Assembly (NCBI GenBank): GCA_029834535.1
Contig: JAQMWT010000046.1
Location: forward strand, 62,001 to 126,000
Length of the DNA stretch: 64,000 nucleotides
Direction of reading: 5' to 3'
DNA from: Chrysophaeum taylorii
Taxonomy: Eukaryota > Sar > Pelagophyceae > Pelagomonadales > Pelagomonadaceae
Positions 30,558 to 42,092 of this stretch are shown one piece after another; the first letter of the stretch is position 1; each line of letters opens with the position of its first letter. The position numbers were made by a program, and so were the translations under genes. Under the pieces are notes generated by a model. The model was not told the origin of the DNA. It did not search any database and worked only from the letters and a program-made list of their open reading frames with translations.

Positions 30558-32198
30558 GTGAGCGGAGAGAGTGTTGCGCGTTCTAGTCGTGTGAAGAAGC
30601 TCACTCCGAGAACTAGACGACGACGCAACGAGAGTTCGGATTGCAAAAGCGTCATAGCGCTTGAAGCCAAGTTGAAGCCGCGCCCGAAAAGAAAGTCGCG
30701 GTGTCCGAGTTGTTGGTCTCCAACCGGTTGCTTGAATTTTGAGGTGCACAAGCTGTCCGATACTGACCCTCTGTTTCGGTCCGTCGCTCGAAAGCTGCGG
30801 TGGACCAGGCCAGTGCTGCCGGAAGTCCGGGACTTCGCCGTGACACTGCATCAGCGGCGACTCACCACAAGAACCAAGGACGCGGTGCCCGCGTCGCCAG
30901 AGGCGCAAGCGGCACTCCTCGAGGATTACGCGAACGAAGAGATACGCGACGCGACGATCGAGTCGTTGGTCGCGGCGGTCGAGGACGAGTCGTCGGCTCA
31001 CGCGGTGCTTCTCCTGAGCGACGCGTTCGCGCGGGGATTTTTGGGAGTCGAGAAGAATCCTAAAGAATCGATCAAGTGGCTGAGTGTTGCCTGCGAGCGC
31101 CTTCACGTCGAAGCGCTCGTGAGCCGCGCGACCGGTATCCTCCGACTGATGTCACATCCCGTCGACGAGTCGCCGGCGACGATTCCAGAATTACTCGAGA
31201 GAGATCGCGCTGAGCTTCTGCGAGATGGCGGCCGCGCGAGGATACGTCGCACCTGCCGTCCTATACTCGATCCAGCAAGCTGTTCGTCGCGGCGTCGCCG
31301 TTGATCCCGTGAAGCACGGGGCGTTGCTTCAGGTCGCCGCGCGACGACTCGCCGCGCCGAAACTGCCGAGGCCAGGGCGGAGGTGCTCTCTCGCCGATGC
31401 AGCGGTCCGGGATGCACGATCCGGGCGTCGACTGCCCGCGTGCTTCGCAAGTGCATGTGATGTCAGATGGTAAAGTACTGCTCGAAACTATGTCAGACGA
31501 GACACTGGCCGACTCACAAAGGAGAGTGTAAGATGATCGCTCGCCAGCAGCAGCCAGAATTAGGGAAAAAGAAAATAAAACAGCCCGCCGCCGAGCGAAA
31601 ACAGACCCCCGAGGTCTCGTTTGGCGTCGGTTCGGCTTGCTTCCGATTCCGCGAGACTCCGGTGCTTTCGGCGAGGAAACTCGCGGAGTTGGTGTCTACG
31701 TCTGGTTTGGCCGCGCTCGGGCGGGACGGAACGAGCGCCTTCGCGGCGTTTGTCGACCAGCACCTCGACTCGTTCCACGTCAATACGGTGTGCCTCCTGC
31801 GTGTTCAGAATGATCATCTGCGTCAGGAGGATTTCAGGCGCAGTCAGCAGGTCGCGCCCCGCTGTCGTCGAGTTTGTCTCGTGCGACAACTCGGCCGTCG
31901 AGAGTTCGGGGCTTACGATCTCGACGAGCGCGCGATGACCGCGGTCAGAGCCGAGGATCTCCGGTATCTCGACCACCGTTCTCCATCGAACCACCGCTTT
32001 CGCGTCGGAACGTGCGTCGACGTCAAGTCCGGAGACGAAGGATGGCAACCTGCAGTTATCGTCGACCTGCGTTTCGACGAGGCTTACCGAGCTTTGATCG
32101 TGGTCGGCGACTCTTGCGAGGTCGTTGCCGTCACCCACGATACTGATGACTTTGTACGCCGCGGCGGCGCCCGCCCTCGCCGGTCTGTGACGGACTAG
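30558..32198 (+). pseudogene. Sel1-repeat / MYND-finger / SH3-like-tail gene, interrupted
   Basis: Three coding pieces follow one another. The first (to about 31160-31224, frame of 30558) has a Sel1-type repeat: AHAVLLLSDAFARGFLGVEKNPKESIKWL. The second (31225 to about 31370-31390) continues it in another register: MAAARGYVAPAVLYSIQQAV. The third returns to the first register with RCSGPGC...LRKCM, then a TGA at 31458-31460, then CQMVKYCSKLCQTRHWPTHKGEC, together a MYND finger interrupted by the stop exactly between two zinc ligands. The tail to 32198 has an SH3/agenet-like RVGTCVDVKSGDEGWQPAVIVDL. The two register shifts could be short GTC...AG introns (31161-31224 and 31333-31370) or indels. 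No ATG opens the first piece (30558 is GTG). Most likely a decaying gene, or one with unseen splicing or recoding. Confidence 0.55.
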
Positions 32199-33594
32199 AG
32201 TCGGTGACCATCCTTCGAAAAGAAACCGGGACATCAAACCGTCGTGGGAATCCTCTGCCGGGAGGTCAATGCGCCGTCCGTCTCGGATCGCGCGCCCGCG
32301 GTTCTAAGCTACAGCAACAACAACAACAGGCTGCTCCAGAGTGTCGCCGTTTTGGTTTAATCTCATCCCGTAGTTCTCCTCCCCTTGATAAAAGGGGAAA
32401 TCAAATCGCGGGAAGCAGCCGTCGCGCGCGCTTGTGCGAAATGAGGCTTACGCGCGGCGTTCACTCAGGTTCAAGGCCTCCTACGCAGCGTCTGGCTTCC
32501 AGGGACCGCTTTTTTTTTTCGTCGCTCGTCGCCCGCCGCTTGGAGTGGGTACAGAGAAGAAGAACACAGTATATTGTTGGAAGTGGAGAAAGGGGGTGGC
32601 AAACGTAAGCGCGCGACATGATCGCGTCGATGACCGGACAAGACCATTCGATTACAGTCCGTGTTTCCTGGGCACTGTAGATTGGCTATCTTTTTGAATT
32701 TAGATGGGAAGCCCGTCGAGGGAACATGTTACTTAGCGGAGAGGACGGAGTGTGCGAGGACAGCGGGGAACTTGGAACTATGCAAAATGGTGGGACATTC
32801 CAAACCACGACAGTCGCCGATTTTTTAAAAGGGCGATTCCAACCGGCCCAGCACTTGGCTATCACGTGTCTGGTAAGCGCTTTTTCGAGACTGCACGACA
32901 CGAAGCGTCTTCGTCTATCTCGTTGACCTTGAGCCTTCTCGAGATGGAATATTTTGGGTGTAACACTACGATTCTTCTTCTGCTGTGGTCTTCCAAGAGG
33001 GTGCGCACCTTGATAGGAGCTTCGCGCGACCCACGCGTGTCTTTTTAAGCCACCGAGCAGCGTCGCCCGCGGCCTGGGGCAATTCTTCCTTATCCTCGAT
33101 TTTTGGCAAGTTTAGAGTCAAAAACCTCAATGTTCACTGCCTTCTCACTCATCACAGGCCAGTGTTACCTGCCTCTTGACGAGGACCGCAGCATCTGCTA
33201 TTTTTACCTGTTTGACTCGCGCCATTATGCACTCCCACCAAAAGCAGTCACGTGCTCGAACCCCAAAGTTAGTTAGTTAGTTAGTTAGTTAGATAACGAT
33301 GCCGATCAACGACGACGAAAGTGCTGCCAATCAAAAGCTCGGCCGAGTGAATGGGGGTGCTGTCGGAAGCGGCCGAAGCAGCTCTCAGTAAATCCCACGA
33401 CGTCGCGTGACCACCATACCACAGAGTTGTTCATAAGCGTAACTTTGGGGGCGGTTTCAAAGATATTAAGAGATATGTCGTCAGAAAACGTAATGCCGAA
33501 TTTTTCACGACCCTAGCTAGTACCGGAATCTATCTCTAGAGGCAGTTGAATACTCTATCGTCTGCTGCGACGGCCGCGCGAAAAATTAAGGAGC
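32199..33594. other. Intergenic 1.4 kb, no gene recognised
   Basis: Contains (CAA)n near 32312 and (TTAG)n at about 33269-33292. No coding motif or RNA gene was recognised. Confidence 0.5.
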
Positions 33595-36223
33595 ATGCGA
33601 GGGCCCTGGTTGGTGCTGGCGGTCGTCGTCGCCGTGGGCGGCGTGGACGTCGACGAGGAGAGCGACCTGAGCGTGACGGCGGCCGATCAGGAGTTTAATC
33701 TCCAAAACGACGTGACGCTGACGGCGGAGGTTGGCGTGTCGTATTCGGGTATCGTTGTTCAGAGCCCAACGGGTGCCAAGTACACGCTCGACGGCGGCGA
33801 TGAGACCCGGTTCTTCTCGGTGACGTCGGGCGCGTCGCTGACGCTCCGGCGGCTCATTTTGAGCTCGGGTCGCGCGACGTCGTACGGCGGCGCCGTGAGC
33901 GTCGTCTCCGGATCACTTTTTTGCGAGAACGTCGTGTTCGAGGGCAACATGCAGATCGACAACGCGCCGTCGGACCAGGGCGGCGGCGGGGCTGTGTTCT
34001 TGAACGCCTCGAACATGACCATCTCGGATTCGCGCTTCTTGGAGAATCTTGGCGATCAGGGAGGTGCGGTACTCTTGATCCGCGGCAGCGAGTACGCGAG
34101 CACGAACTGTACCTATGCCGACAACGAACCCTCGACGTCGGGCACGGGCGGGGTCGGGATCCGGCGTCTTCTTGAAATTACACTTTTTTTCTTTTTAAAT
34201 GAGAATTTTTTAGGTTGGGACGCTCGACAACGAGGCCTTCTCGTCGGGCGGTGCTATCGCGTTGCTCGAGATGAGCGTCTTGCGGTCGACCGACGATTAT
34301 TTCGAGGGAAATTTCGCTGATGCGAATGGGGGGGGGCTCTATGTTGCCAACTCGACCGCTATTTTGGTGGGGACGACGCTTTCTGCGAACACGGGGGACA
34401 ACTTGGGGGGAGGCGTGTTTTTGCAGAGCTCGTCGGTGCTCGACGTCGACTCGGTGACGGCGACGGGCAACTTCGACAACGACGGGTCGAATGATATTTA
34501 CGTGGCGGAGAACGGCGGTTCTGTTACGGGGACGCTGTTTGACTACTTGAATACCGTCATTACCGGCGACCTCTCTCGAGTCTCGCTCTCGGACGTCCCG
34601 TCGCCGACGCCGACGTCGGTGCCTACGGGGGCACCGACGGGTGCGCCGAGTGCCGTCCCGAGTGCCACGCCGACATCGATGCCTAGTTCGGCGCCAACGA
34701 CGCCGCCGAGCGCCGTTCCCACCACGATGCCCAGCGCGGCGCCGTCGGCGCTCCCCTCGGGCGCGCCCACGAGCGCGCCGACGACCGTGCCGACGCCGGC
34801 TCCCTCGCCCGCTCCCACGACCTCCGTGCCATCTCCGGTTCCCACCGCGACCCCAAGCACGCCACCCTCGGCCGCGCCAACCGAATTTCCGACTCCCGTG
34901 CCTACGGCGACGCCGACGTCGACCCCGTCGTCGACGCCGACGGAAGCGCCTTCGGCGATGCCAACGGCAATCCCGACGACGATGCCCAGCGCAGCACCCT
35001 CGGGGATGCCAACGGTGATGCCTACGGCAATGCCGACGACGATGCCCAGCGCGGCACCCTCGGAAGTGCCCACTCCCGAGCCGACCGCGGCTCCGACGAC
35101 GCCGCCGTCGCCCGGACCGTCGCCTTTGCCGACGACCCCCGTGCCGTCGCCAGTCCCTACGACGGCGCCCTCGCCGGTGCCCACGACGCCATTCCCATCC
35201 CCTGTTCCGAGCGCGGTGCCGTCGCCCGTGCCCACGACACCTGTCCCCTCTCCCTTCCCGAGCTCGTATCCGACGCCCGTACCCTCGAACACGCCCGAAC
35301 CCTCGATGCCCCCGACGTCGGCGCCGACGCCGGTGCCAACGCTGCCCCCGACCCCGGTGCCGACTCGCGTGCCGACTCGCGTGCCGTCTTCGTACCCCAC
35401 GACCCCAATGCCGTCTCCGGTTCCAACGACGGCGCCGACGACGCCGCCGACTACGGCGCCGTCGGGGACGCCGACGATCGTGCCGTCGCCGATGCCGTCG
35501 CCGGCCCCGACGATCGATGTCGCAGAGACGACGACGGGCTTTGTGATGGTTGGCATCAACACCACCAACAACACCCAGCTCATCCAGCAGCTGGTGTCGG
35601 CGTGCATGGACGACGGCATCGGACTCGAGCTCCGCGCGGAGATCGAGGACGAGGTCGGGACGCTCTCGACCTACAGCGCCGACTGCACGTTCACATCGGG
35701 CAGTGCCCTGGGGACCATCTTAGTCGAATGCAACCTCGAGCTGCCGCGGACGCAAATCCAGACGGCGAGTCTCGAGGCTGCGCAAGAGGCCATCAACGCG
35801 CTGGTCGAAAACGTTACCGACCCCCTCGCCCCCTTTATCGCGGACGTCGAGGACCAGGTCACCGAGAATCTCGACGCCTCTTGCGCCGAGAACATTCCCG
35901 ACCGCCGCAAACTCGTCGTCGCCCGGCGCCTGGCGAGCGGATTTGCGGCGACAATTTTTGCTAACGCTGCCGCCGTCAACGTTACGACCAGCGTCGCAAG
36001 CTCGCCACCCTCGATGGTCCCCACGGCCGGCCCCACAAGCATGCCCACGCTCGTTCCCTCGCCCTTTCCCTCGGGCGCCACCTGCACCGTCGACGATGAT
36101 TGTCTGGGCTCCCAGGTCTGCGTCTTCGACCGTCGCCGCCTCAAGACCTCTTTGAAGAAGAAAAAGTTTTTCACCCGCTACCTCCTCTTCGGCTACCCCA
36201 CGGGAACCTGCCAGAACGGCTAA
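33595..36223 (+). CDS. Secreted beta-helix (PMP-like) protein with long PT-repeat stalk, two exons
   Basis: Exon 1 is 33595-34152 and exon 2 is 34214-36223, with a proposed 61-bp GTCGGG...TTTTTTAG intron. Together they give 855 residues. A signal peptide (MRGPWLVLAVVVAVGGVDV) leads into repeated right-handed beta-helix units typical of polymorphic-outer-membrane-like and pectate-lyase-like folds: SGGAIAL, YGGAVSVVSGSLFCENVVF, GGGGAVFLNASNMTIS, DQGGAVLLI, NGGGLYVANSTAI, LGGGVFL. From about residue 315 to 625 a stalk repeats P-(T/S)-x2-P four-residue units more than 70 times. It is followed by a Cys-containing domain and a second short PT tract. Stramenopile cell-surface proteins often have this stalk. 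No membrane anchor is evident, so secretion or wall attachment is likely. Ligand unknown. Confidence 0.78.
34580..35510 (+). repeat. Coding PT-rich repeat tract
   Basis: Degenerate 12-bp units (CCG-ACG-x-x-x-CCG) encode the Pro/Thr stalk of the secreted protein. Local near-identical blocks, for example around 34960-35060, indicate recent unit duplication. Confidence 0.75.
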
Positions 36224-36719
36224 TACCACCAACAACAACAAAAAAAAAAGGTTCTTGCTGATTTTGGATTTTTTTGCTTTTCTCCAAACACTGCCCTAGC
36301 GCCGTTTTTCTTCTGAACAAGTGTATGATGCCCCAAATATAATAATAATGACTCTCTGTGTTTTGTAAAATTCATGCGTCAGAGCGACAACTAGGCTTGA
36401 CGACGACGATAACATTGGCGCCTCTTGCTGGAGAGGCGAGTAACGACACTTGCGGTAGCGGCTGCCGCGTCGTAAAAAAAATAGTGACCCACCCTCTCTC
36501 CACATGGCGTTGGTGCGAGCACGGCTGCCGCCAAACCAACTCACAATCATAATACCCCTGTGTTGTTGTTCGCGGCGGCGGCGGCCTTCTTTCACCTACA
36601 AGAGCTGCTGCTGCGAATCACCGGCCCTTGAGATCGATCGATCTCTTTTGCGTCAAAGGTACTCCTCACCAGTCGTCTTTGAGTGGCGGTTTTTTCGCCA
36701 CTAACTAATAATTAATTAC
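36224..36719. other. Intergenic, no gene recognised
   Basis: Relatively AT-rich spacer between two co-directional genes; nothing else seen. Confidence 0.5.
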
Positions 36720-38384
36720 ATGGCGTTGGTGTTGAGAGATAAATTTGGGGAGGTTGTGCGGGAGAGGTACGGGTCGTTCGAGGAGGCCCTGTCTGCGTGG
36801 AAGACGCAGGTGTTTCGCGTCACGAGCGTGGTACTCGTGAAGGAAAATGATCTGTGGCGGGTGCGGCGGCAGTACGGGACGTTGCGCGGCGTGCAGAAGC
36901 TCATCGCCGATGCCGGCGAGGTGGTGGTGTTTTCGAGCGCCGGGGCTAGGATCGTCACGGAGCGGTTCGGGGACTGGAAGACCAAGCGGTTTGCGAGCGA
37001 GGCGGAGGCGCGGGCGGCCTGGTGCGACGCGAGAAGCGCCGTCGCCCGAGCGTTGTTCGTCGACGACGACGACGACGACGAACCTCGGGTCGTCGACTGC
37101 GACGGAATCCCGCGGGCCGTGCGGTGCATCAAGCGCAAGGTCGCCCTGGAGCCCGCGTGCCGTCGCGTGCTGTCGAAGGAGGACGTCGTGGTGGAGGGAA
37201 CAACTACCTTGGCGGCGCCCGACGGAGACTTCGTCCGCTTGGAGGTGACGCGATTCCAACTTTCCAAGCTCCCGCAGTGGCGGCGGCTCAAGGGGTGCGC
37301 GGAGACCCTGAAGCGCGTGGCGGCCACCTTTCGCGTGCTCCCGGCCGACGAGCAGCGGCGCGTTTTGGACGTTCTGGTTTGCGTCGACGCTGCCGACGCG
37401 CCTCTCAAGCCCGACATCCTCGAGCTCGCGCACGCGTATGACCTCAAAGAAGATACGGAGGAGGAGGAGGAGGAGGAGGAGGAGGAGGAGGAGTGCGAGG
37501 AGGAGCGGGTGTTGTGCGTGAGCGTGAGGTCGGTAAGGCTCCCCGCGAGCTGGCCGGCGGCGCGGCGTCGCGTCGCCGCGGCCGTCGTGACGCCAGACGC
37601 TCTTAAGCCGCGCTGGCAAAGGGCTTCGGACATTCGTCGCGACGTCGAGTCTCCGTGCGGTCTCTGCTTCGCGTTGGCACCACCCAAGGCGCGCCTCGTG
37701 ATAGCCGTGATGGATGGAGACGACGTCGAGGCCTTTGCCGTCGCCGAGGTCGCGAGCGTGACGGGCCAAATCAAGCGCCTCGAGAAGCGGCTGGTGCTCG
37801 AGGACAACGTCGAGATTCCCCGGGCATCGGTCCGCTTCTCGGCGGCCCTCGTGCCCCTGGAAGCCGCCAAGCGGCATCTCCTGGACGCGAGAACATCCTC
37901 GCTCTTGGAGTTCCAGGTCCGCGAGACAGAGAATTCCTGGAAACCGGCCGGATACTACGTATCTCCCGACGCGAGCCGGCCCGCGTTGGGGGCGCCGCTT
38001 TCGATCGACGACCTCGCTCCGGGATCCGTCGACGACCTCGCCCCCCTCTTCGACGGCGAGGTGACGCTCCAGACCTGGTGCACCGTCGCCGGGCACACCA
38101 CGGACTGCAACAATTGGGACTACGCGAAATCGCTCGCCGGGCCCTGGACGCTCTCGCCAGACCGCTGTTGCCCGAGACCTACCGTGCGCCGCAGGCACTG
38201 GTACCGGATCGCGTCGACCGAAATCCAGTCTCCTTTGGGGGGGGGCTTCGACCTCGCCCTCCGCGACGCCTTTTCTCCCCTAACGGACCAAGCCAAGGCC
38301 CTCGTGCAGCGCACCTGGGAGGCGAGAGCCCGAATCGGGTCGCTCCCCAGCCAGTCCTCCTTCAGAGAAACACTGCCCTCCTGA
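36720..38384 (+). CDS. C2-like and dysferlin (DysF)-like domain protein with N-terminal module repeats
   Basis: A 554-residue protein from the ATG at 36720. Residues 1-58 (ALVLRDKFGEVV...SVVLVKENDLW) and about 66-125 (VVVFSSAGARIVTERFGDW...ARALFVDD) are two copies of a module also found once in the DnaJ-X protein. Residues about 245-260 are a Glu run encoded by (GAG)n. Residues about 260-345 look like a C2 domain (VLCVSVRSVRLP... ARLVIAVMDGDDVEAFAVAEV). Residues about 395-510 resemble a dysferlin domain: EFQVRETENSWKPAGYYVSPDASRPAL, a gap, then NNWDYAKSLAG and VRRRHWYRI, paralleling the GWEYA...RRRRWVR of DysF. Ferlins and peroxins with DysF act at membranes. No transmembrane segment is present. 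Domain calls are by eye and need profile searches. Confidence 0.68.
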   Translation: MALVLRDKFGEVVRERYGSFEEALSAWKTQVFRVTSVVLVKENDLWRVRRQYGTLRGVQKLIADAGEVVVFSSAGARIVTERFGDWKTKRFASEAEARAAWCDARSAVARALFVDDDDDDEPRVVDCDGIPRAVRCIKRKVALEPACRRVLSKEDVVVEGTTTLAAPDGDFVRLEVTRFQLSKLPQWRRLKGCAETLKRVAATFRVLPADEQRRVLDVLVCVDAADAPLKPDILELAHAYDLKEDTEEEEEEEEEEEECEEERVLCVSVRSVRLPASWPAARRRVAAAVVTPDALKPRWQRASDIRRDVESPCGLCFALAPPKARLVIAVMDGDDVEAFAVAEVASVTGQIKRLEKRLVLEDNVEIPRASVRFSAALVPLEAAKRHLLDARTSSLLEFQVRETENSWKPAGYYVSPDASRPALGAPLSIDDLAPGSVDDLAPLFDGEVTLQTWCTVAGHTTDCNNWDYAKSLAGPWTLSPDRCCPRPTVRRRHWYRIASTEIQSPLGGGFDLALRDAFSPLTDQAKALVQRTWEARARIGSLPSQSSFRETLPS

Positions 38385-38403
38385 GTCGGCGGCGGACTCA
38401 CAC

Positions 38404-38608
38404 TTAACTACTACTACTACTACTACTACAAAATCTGGAGGGGGGGGGGCTCGTACGACCTGGTTTGTTCAACGTTTCAGGTCATTTTTTGTTGTGCTGG
38501 CCATCACATCAAGAAGGTTGTGGAGTCCATCCAGAGCTAGCACCACCAAATTCAGAAAAAGCACCGAGGCGTTTGTTTGTGTAGCACGACGGACGACCCG
38601 AGGGTCCG

Positions 38609-38651
<43 letters not shown>
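38404..38651. repeat. (CTA)n, poly-G and (GAC)n microsatellites
   Basis: CTA repeats at about 38408-38429, a G run near 38440-38450 and GAC repeats at about 38612-38650 lie between two convergent genes. Confidence 0.85.
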
Positions 38652-38652
<1 letters not shown>

Positions 38653-38702
38653 TGGTCCGCCAAAAAAAACAACGACGACAGGGGGATCCGATCCGACCTC
38701 AG

Positions 38703-39626
38703 TCAATTGGAGATGGACTTCTTGCAGAAGCAGAGGCAGGCAGTCGGCTCGGGGGCGCGAGGCGCGGCGTCGCGTTGGGGAGGGACGTCGATAACGACCT
38801 CCTCTAAGGAGAGCTCGCCGAGTTTCTTCTTCTTCTTGGCCTCGTCGCACTTGGCAATCTCCTTGCGCGCCTTATCGACCTTCTCGTCAAGAACTTCCTT
38901 GTTGAGCGCGGCGGCCTTGGTCTGCTTGTAGTCGAGCTGCCGGCGCGCCTCGAGCTCGGCCTCGGCGCGCATCTTGTCCACCGATTCCTTCCGAGAGAGG
39001 GCAAGCTTCTTCGCCGAGTCGATCTTCTGCTGCGTGATGGTCGCCGCCCGCTCCGCCGCCCGAGCGAGCTTCTCGTCGTTGGCACGTCGCATCGCCTCGA
39101 TCTTGAGGTCGCGCTCGGCGTTTATCTTCGCCTCCCGCGCCTTCTTCCCCTGCGTGTCGCCGCCCGCGAGTTCGCGCGCCACCCGCACCTTCCGCGCCGA
39201 CAGCTCCGCCAAATTCTTCGCCGCCCGGGCCTGCTTCTCGGCGCTCTTCTGCGCCCCCAGGGCGGCGCGCTCGGCCGCGCGCTTCGACGCCTCGTGTGCG
39301 CCGCGGAACGCCTTAGCCACCGTCTGCGCCGCCTTGTGCGCCCTCGCCTCCACGATGCTCGCGTGCTGCTCGTCCGCCGCCAACTGCCGCGCGGCGAGCG
39401 TCGACGCCAGCGCCTCCCGCGAGTCCTTGGGAATCGCTTTTTTCTTCCGCGGCGTCACGCGCTCCCGCAGATTCCGATCGCGACGCTCTGCGGCGGCCAG
39501 CTGCTTGGCGCTCACCGACGCCTCCGTCGAAAGCGATGGCGGCAAGCTCAGCCGCTCCACGAGCGCGAGCCGCCGCTCCTTGCTCTCGCTCACCGACACG
39601 TTGTGCTCACCAAGCGGCGTCGCCAT
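38703..39626 (-). CDS. Ala/Arg/Lys/Glu-rich coiled-coil protein
   Basis: A 307-residue protein with the ATG at 39624-39626. Apart from the first 60 residues and the last 30, it is one long charged helix with heptad-like Ala/Leu spacing (for example KIEAMRRANDEKLARAAERAATI). The last residues, CLCFCKKSISN, hold three Cys that could be lipid-modified. The helix weakly recalls stathmin-type tubulin-binding helices, but I cannot claim homology. No catalytic motif. Role unknown; a cytoskeletal or scaffold protein is possible. Confidence 0.7.
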   Translation of the reverse strand: MATPLGEHNVSVSESKERRLALVERLSLPPSLSTEASVSAKQLAAAERRDRNLRERVTPRKKKAIPKDSREALASTLAARQLAADEQHASIVEARAHKAAQTVAKAFRGAHEASKRAAERAALGAQKSAEKQARAAKNLAELSARKVRVARELAGGDTQGKKAREAKINAERDLKIEAMRRANDEKLARAAERAATITQQKIDSAKKLALSRKESVDKMRAEAELEARRQLDYKQTKAAALNKEVLDEKVDKARKEIAKCDEAKKKKKLGELSLEEVVIDVPPQRDAAPRAPEPTACLCFCKKSISN

Positions 39627-39728
39627 CGGACTTTGAACAACAGCTACTCCAACGACTTTTTTTCCGCAACGGTTAACAATAACGGACCTCTCTCGAGCAA
39701 ATCAATCTTCTTGCTAAATAAGTAAATA

Positions 39729-40203
39729 CAAGTGCAGGCCAGTAAGTTCACCTAGTCCCAATCTCTAACCCTAGTAAGTTCACCTGGTCCCAGTATTACT
39801 TTATTTTTTGGCAGTAAGTTCACCTTGTCATAGGGTCGGATAAGAAAGTTCGTACGAGCCGTTAACTATGTTTCAGTTTGTACTAACCTGGCTCCCATGC
39901 TCGGGAGAGGTCTGAAGTTAGTTAGTTAGTTCACCTGGTCTAGTTAGTTCGCTTAGTCCCAATCTCTGTCCCGGCGCAAACCCACTCGTGCACACACCCA
40001 CTCACCCCACTCTCCTTTGAGCTCGTCGCTCTCACCTCCGCTAATCTAAGCTGCTTCGATCCGCACGCGCCGCCAACCTTTGAGTTTGAGTTGTCAAAAA
40101 AACTCCAGTAAGCTCACCTGGTCCCAGTAAGTTCACCTGGTCACTCAGCTCACCTAGTCCCAATGTCTAGACCCAGTAAGTTCACCTGGTCCCAGTAAGT
40201 TCA
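39729..40203 (-). repeat. Subterminal GTAAGTTCACCTGGTC repeats of helicase-repeat unit B1
   Basis: Short motif CCAGTAAGTTCACCTGGT (and AG variants) occurs many times in direct order, starting from the boundary block ACAAGTGCAGGCCAGTAAG. The same array borders every other B unit. A fragment of family A (39893-39932) is embedded in it. Confidence 0.8.
39893..39932 (+). repeat. Dispersed repeat family A (copy A3, 40-bp tail fragment)
   Basis: Only the terminal part remains: CCTGGCTCCCATGCTCGGGA, then the GTCTGAAGTTAGTTAG tail. Confidence 0.7.
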
Positions 40204-40800
40204 CCTACAGTGCGCGTGTAGACGCCGGGAGGGGGCTTATCGGTATTGCGCAGCACGTGTGGGGTAGGGTGGAGTCGTCGACCCAGAAGAGGATATCCTC
40301 GGGGTTGCCGATCGACAGAGAGCCACGTAGAGCTGGACGTGGCAGAAGACGGGCTTCGCCAAGAGGACGCCGACCTCGCGGGTCGTCTGGCCCTGGCTCT
40401 TGGTGATCGTTTGGCGTCGGCGGGCCTTAAGGGATACAGGTTGGAGGAGCCTCGGTGACAACGACACGATCGATCATGTATCTGGTACCGTTGCAGTGGC
40501 CGTGCGACGGGTCGAGGTTGCGAAGACTTTAAGCTCGCGATCAAAGTCAGCATGCCGTTGGTTGTCGGGGAGTTCAAAACTCGACTCTTGAGAGCGAGGC
40601 GTCGTCTTCCGACCCAACCTAGTCGGCCGAAAAGAACTCCGACGCCTCGTCTCCGGGAAAAAAAGGCCGCGGTCATGCGCGCGTTGTCAGCATCAACAAC
40701 ATCGTTTCGACGGGGCGTGAGAATGGCGCGCTGAAAGAGCCGCCGCGGGCCGTGGAAATAGTCTGCGAGGTCGTCGTAGACGGCTTGGAGGATCAATGTG
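40204..40800 (-). pseudogene. PIF1/Helitron-type helicase C-terminal fragment (unit B1)
   Basis: Read in reverse, this piece contains separated remnants of the C-terminal part of PIF1-like helicases: RAILTPR(R/N)-x-DVVDADNAR, CNGTRYMIDRV (compare GLCNGTRL) and the (I/T)-x-KSQGQT-x-x-EVGVLL...PVF-x-H-x-QLYVAL-x-R block. The pieces are in different registers, so the copy is dead. Four more units with the same fragment exist in this window. Helitrons carry this helicase, so a Helitron origin is inferred; the Rep nuclease part is absent. Confidence 0.75.
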
Positions 40801-40865
40801 TGGCTCGCGGGCCTACATGATCTCCTTACCCTAAATCGGGGGACAAACCTCTCTTCGCCTGCCCC

Positions 40866-41140
40866 ACGTTGGTTGTCGGGGAGTTCAAAACTCGACTCTT
40901 GAGAGCGAGGCGTCGTCTTCCGACCCAACCTAGTCGGCCGAAAAGAACTCCGACGCCTCGTCTCCGGGAAAAAAAGGCCGCGGTCATGCGCGCGTTGTCA
41001 GCATCAACAACACGACGGGGCGTGAGAATGGCGCGCTGAAAGAGCCGCCGCGGACGGCTTGGAGGATCAATGTGTGGCTCGCGGGCCTACATGATCTCCT
41101 TACCCTAAATCGGGGGACAAACCTCTCTTCGCCTGCCCCA
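40866..41140 (-). repeat. Partial tandem duplication of unit B1
   Basis: Repeats about 40553-40860, from TTGGTTGTCGGGGAG to CGCCTGCCCCACG. It carries two internal deletions, one of 9 bp within CAACAA-C-ATCG and one of about 33 bp after GCCGCCGCGG. Confidence 0.8.
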
Positions 41141-41224
41141 CGCCTCGGCGATGACCCCGACCAGGTCCCGCGTACTTATCTCCGCCCGTCAGGCACATCC
41201 TTCAGCAGACACACACACAGGACA

Positions 41225-42020
<796 letters not shown>

Positions 42021-42092
42021 TCGATTAGTAGTAAGGAAACAAAGTCGATTAGTAGTAAGGAAACAAAGTCGATTAGTAGTAGGGAAATAAAT
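42021..42092. repeat. 24-bp tandem repeat, three units
   Basis: Units start TCGATTAGTAGTAAGGAAAC; the third is slightly changed. The motif is the reverse complement of the ACTACTAATCGAC junction module. Confidence 0.85.

Noticed and set aside
31458-31460. TGA as selenocysteine in the MYND finger
   Set aside because: Kept only as a low-probability alternative. No SECIS was identified, the codon is not at a Cys ligand position, and the gene shows other disruptions.
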